Part shown: piece by piece, positions 63,408 to 64,000 of the stretch
How positions within the stretch are numbered: position 1 is the stretch's first letter
How the letters are laid out: each line of letters begins with the position of its first letter
Source of the DNA: Cutaneotrichosporon cavernicola
Lineage: Eukaryota; Basidiomycota; Tremellomycetes; Trichosporonales; Trichosporonaceae
Reading direction: 5' to 3'
Length of the DNA stretch: 64,000 bases
Assembly: GCF_030864355.1 (NCBI RefSeq)
Contig: NC_083394.1
Span: forward strand, 3,038,001 to 3,102,000
The notes under the pieces: generated by a model
What the model was told of the DNA's origin: nothing
Seen by the model: only the letters and a program-made list of their open reading frames with translations
The model's database searches: none
Position numbers and translations under genes: made by a program

Positions 63408-64000
63408 ATGCCCGATCCCCTCCCAGCATCGGGGTCCAAGCGGCCCTCACCCGCGGATGTTAGTAGTGTGGGCAAGAAGAAGCGGAAACAGCGCAAGACC
63501 TTTGCGTGCGCAGGTAAGTGTCCTGGCTGTCACTCGCCTTGCTGACACGTAGAATGCCGGCGGCTCAAGATGAAGTGTGATAGGCAGGGTATGGGCGGAC
63601 ATGACTTTGAACTGATGACAGTTCCTTGTTCACAATGCGTTAGGCGCAAGTGCGCCGCGCTATGCTCGGATGGCGCTCAGACCGACGGACTGCAATTGTA
63701 AGTGCGAGTGAGGGAAGGCTGACTCTAGGCTCTCGGAGGCGTCTAAGCGCCACCGCAGCGAGGGCGCACCTGTCATCTCACCACCAGCCTCACCACGTGT
63801 GCGAGTTGAGTCAACACCACCAGTACGCGCTGCAACCCCTGCATCACCGCTCGCCACGACCTCGACCATACCGCGCAATGATACACATCCCTCGCTCATC
63901 GCCACCGCCGCCATGCCCGAGACCGTTCCCCTCACGGCAGCACTGTCAGGTCTCGCCCAGCCGTCCACGTCGCCCAGCTTTCCCTTCCTTGACCCAACGT
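63408..64000 (+). CDS. Zn2Cys6 transcription factor, cut by the right edge
   Basis: Exons 63408-63513, 63553-63588, 63622-63697 and 63729-64000 onward; introns 39, 33 and 31 nt. Only after splicing does the binuclear cluster appear: C34, C37, C44, C50, C53 and C62 in TFACAECRRLKMKCDR...PCSQCVRRKCAALC, spread over three exons. A Lys/Arg-rich tail (KKKRKQRK) before it is the nuclear signal. Exon 4 is Ser/Pro/Thr-rich linker and continues past the window, where a fungal-specific TF domain would be expected. It is likely the regulator of the neighbouring genes by position; that is inference. Confidence 0.93.

Overview
The window is nuclear DNA of a basidiomycete yeast, most probably Tremellomycetes near Trichosporon/Cutaneotrichosporon. 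The evidence is the gene structure: many very short GT-AG introns (31-70 nt) with a CTGAC or CTAAC branch site just before the acceptor, several exons in most genes, GC-rich codon use that opens long antisense reading frames, and introns in all six tRNA genes. Protein families are typical of such yeasts (DHA1 and sugar-porter MFS, Zn2Cys6 regulator, fungal amidase, type I membrane proteins). Species placement is inference. No rRNA, CRISPR, transposase or reverse-transcriptase gene was seen.

Layout. 1-10.6 kb: left-edge start of a secreted or membrane protein (-), a coiled-coil protein, a divergent poly(ADP-ribose) glycohydrolase, a tail-anchored protein, an unknown two-exon gene and three tRNAs. 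10.8-25 kb: mostly minus strand, with a basic nuclear-type protein, a short IMPACT-family protein, a DHA1 drug/polyamine transporter with an odd splice site, a DUF1349 protein, an unknown five-exon protein, a short-chain dehydrogenase and three unknown proteins. 25.8-31.3 kb: an unknown protein, a secreted ricin-B-type lectin, an alpha/beta hydrolase and an amino-acid permease. 33-39.2 kb: two type I membrane proteins with the same TM/intron layout and an SPFH-domain protein. 39.2-45.2 kb: gene-poor, with a tRNA cluster (Ala, Ile, Phe), minisatellites, a fold-back element and one doubtful gene. 45.2-49.5 kb: an SGNH hydrolase and an amidase.

51.3-64 kb is a dense catabolic block: two sugar-porter MFS transporters, a Gfo/Idh/MocA dehydrogenase, a flavin monooxygenase with an N-terminal extension, an aldo/keto reductase, an SMP-30-type lactonase and a Zn2Cys6 regulator cut by the right edge. 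Uptake, oxidation/reduction and lactone opening beside a regulator suggest a sugar- or lactone-using cluster. The motif CCGGGAATAR recurs in two of its promoters and other CCG/CGG inverted repeats lie in it. The substrate cannot be read from sequence. This block is the best candidate for an undescribed system.

CDS spans run from start codon to stop codon; exon limits are in the evidence and were deduced by hand from splice consensus and frame continuity.
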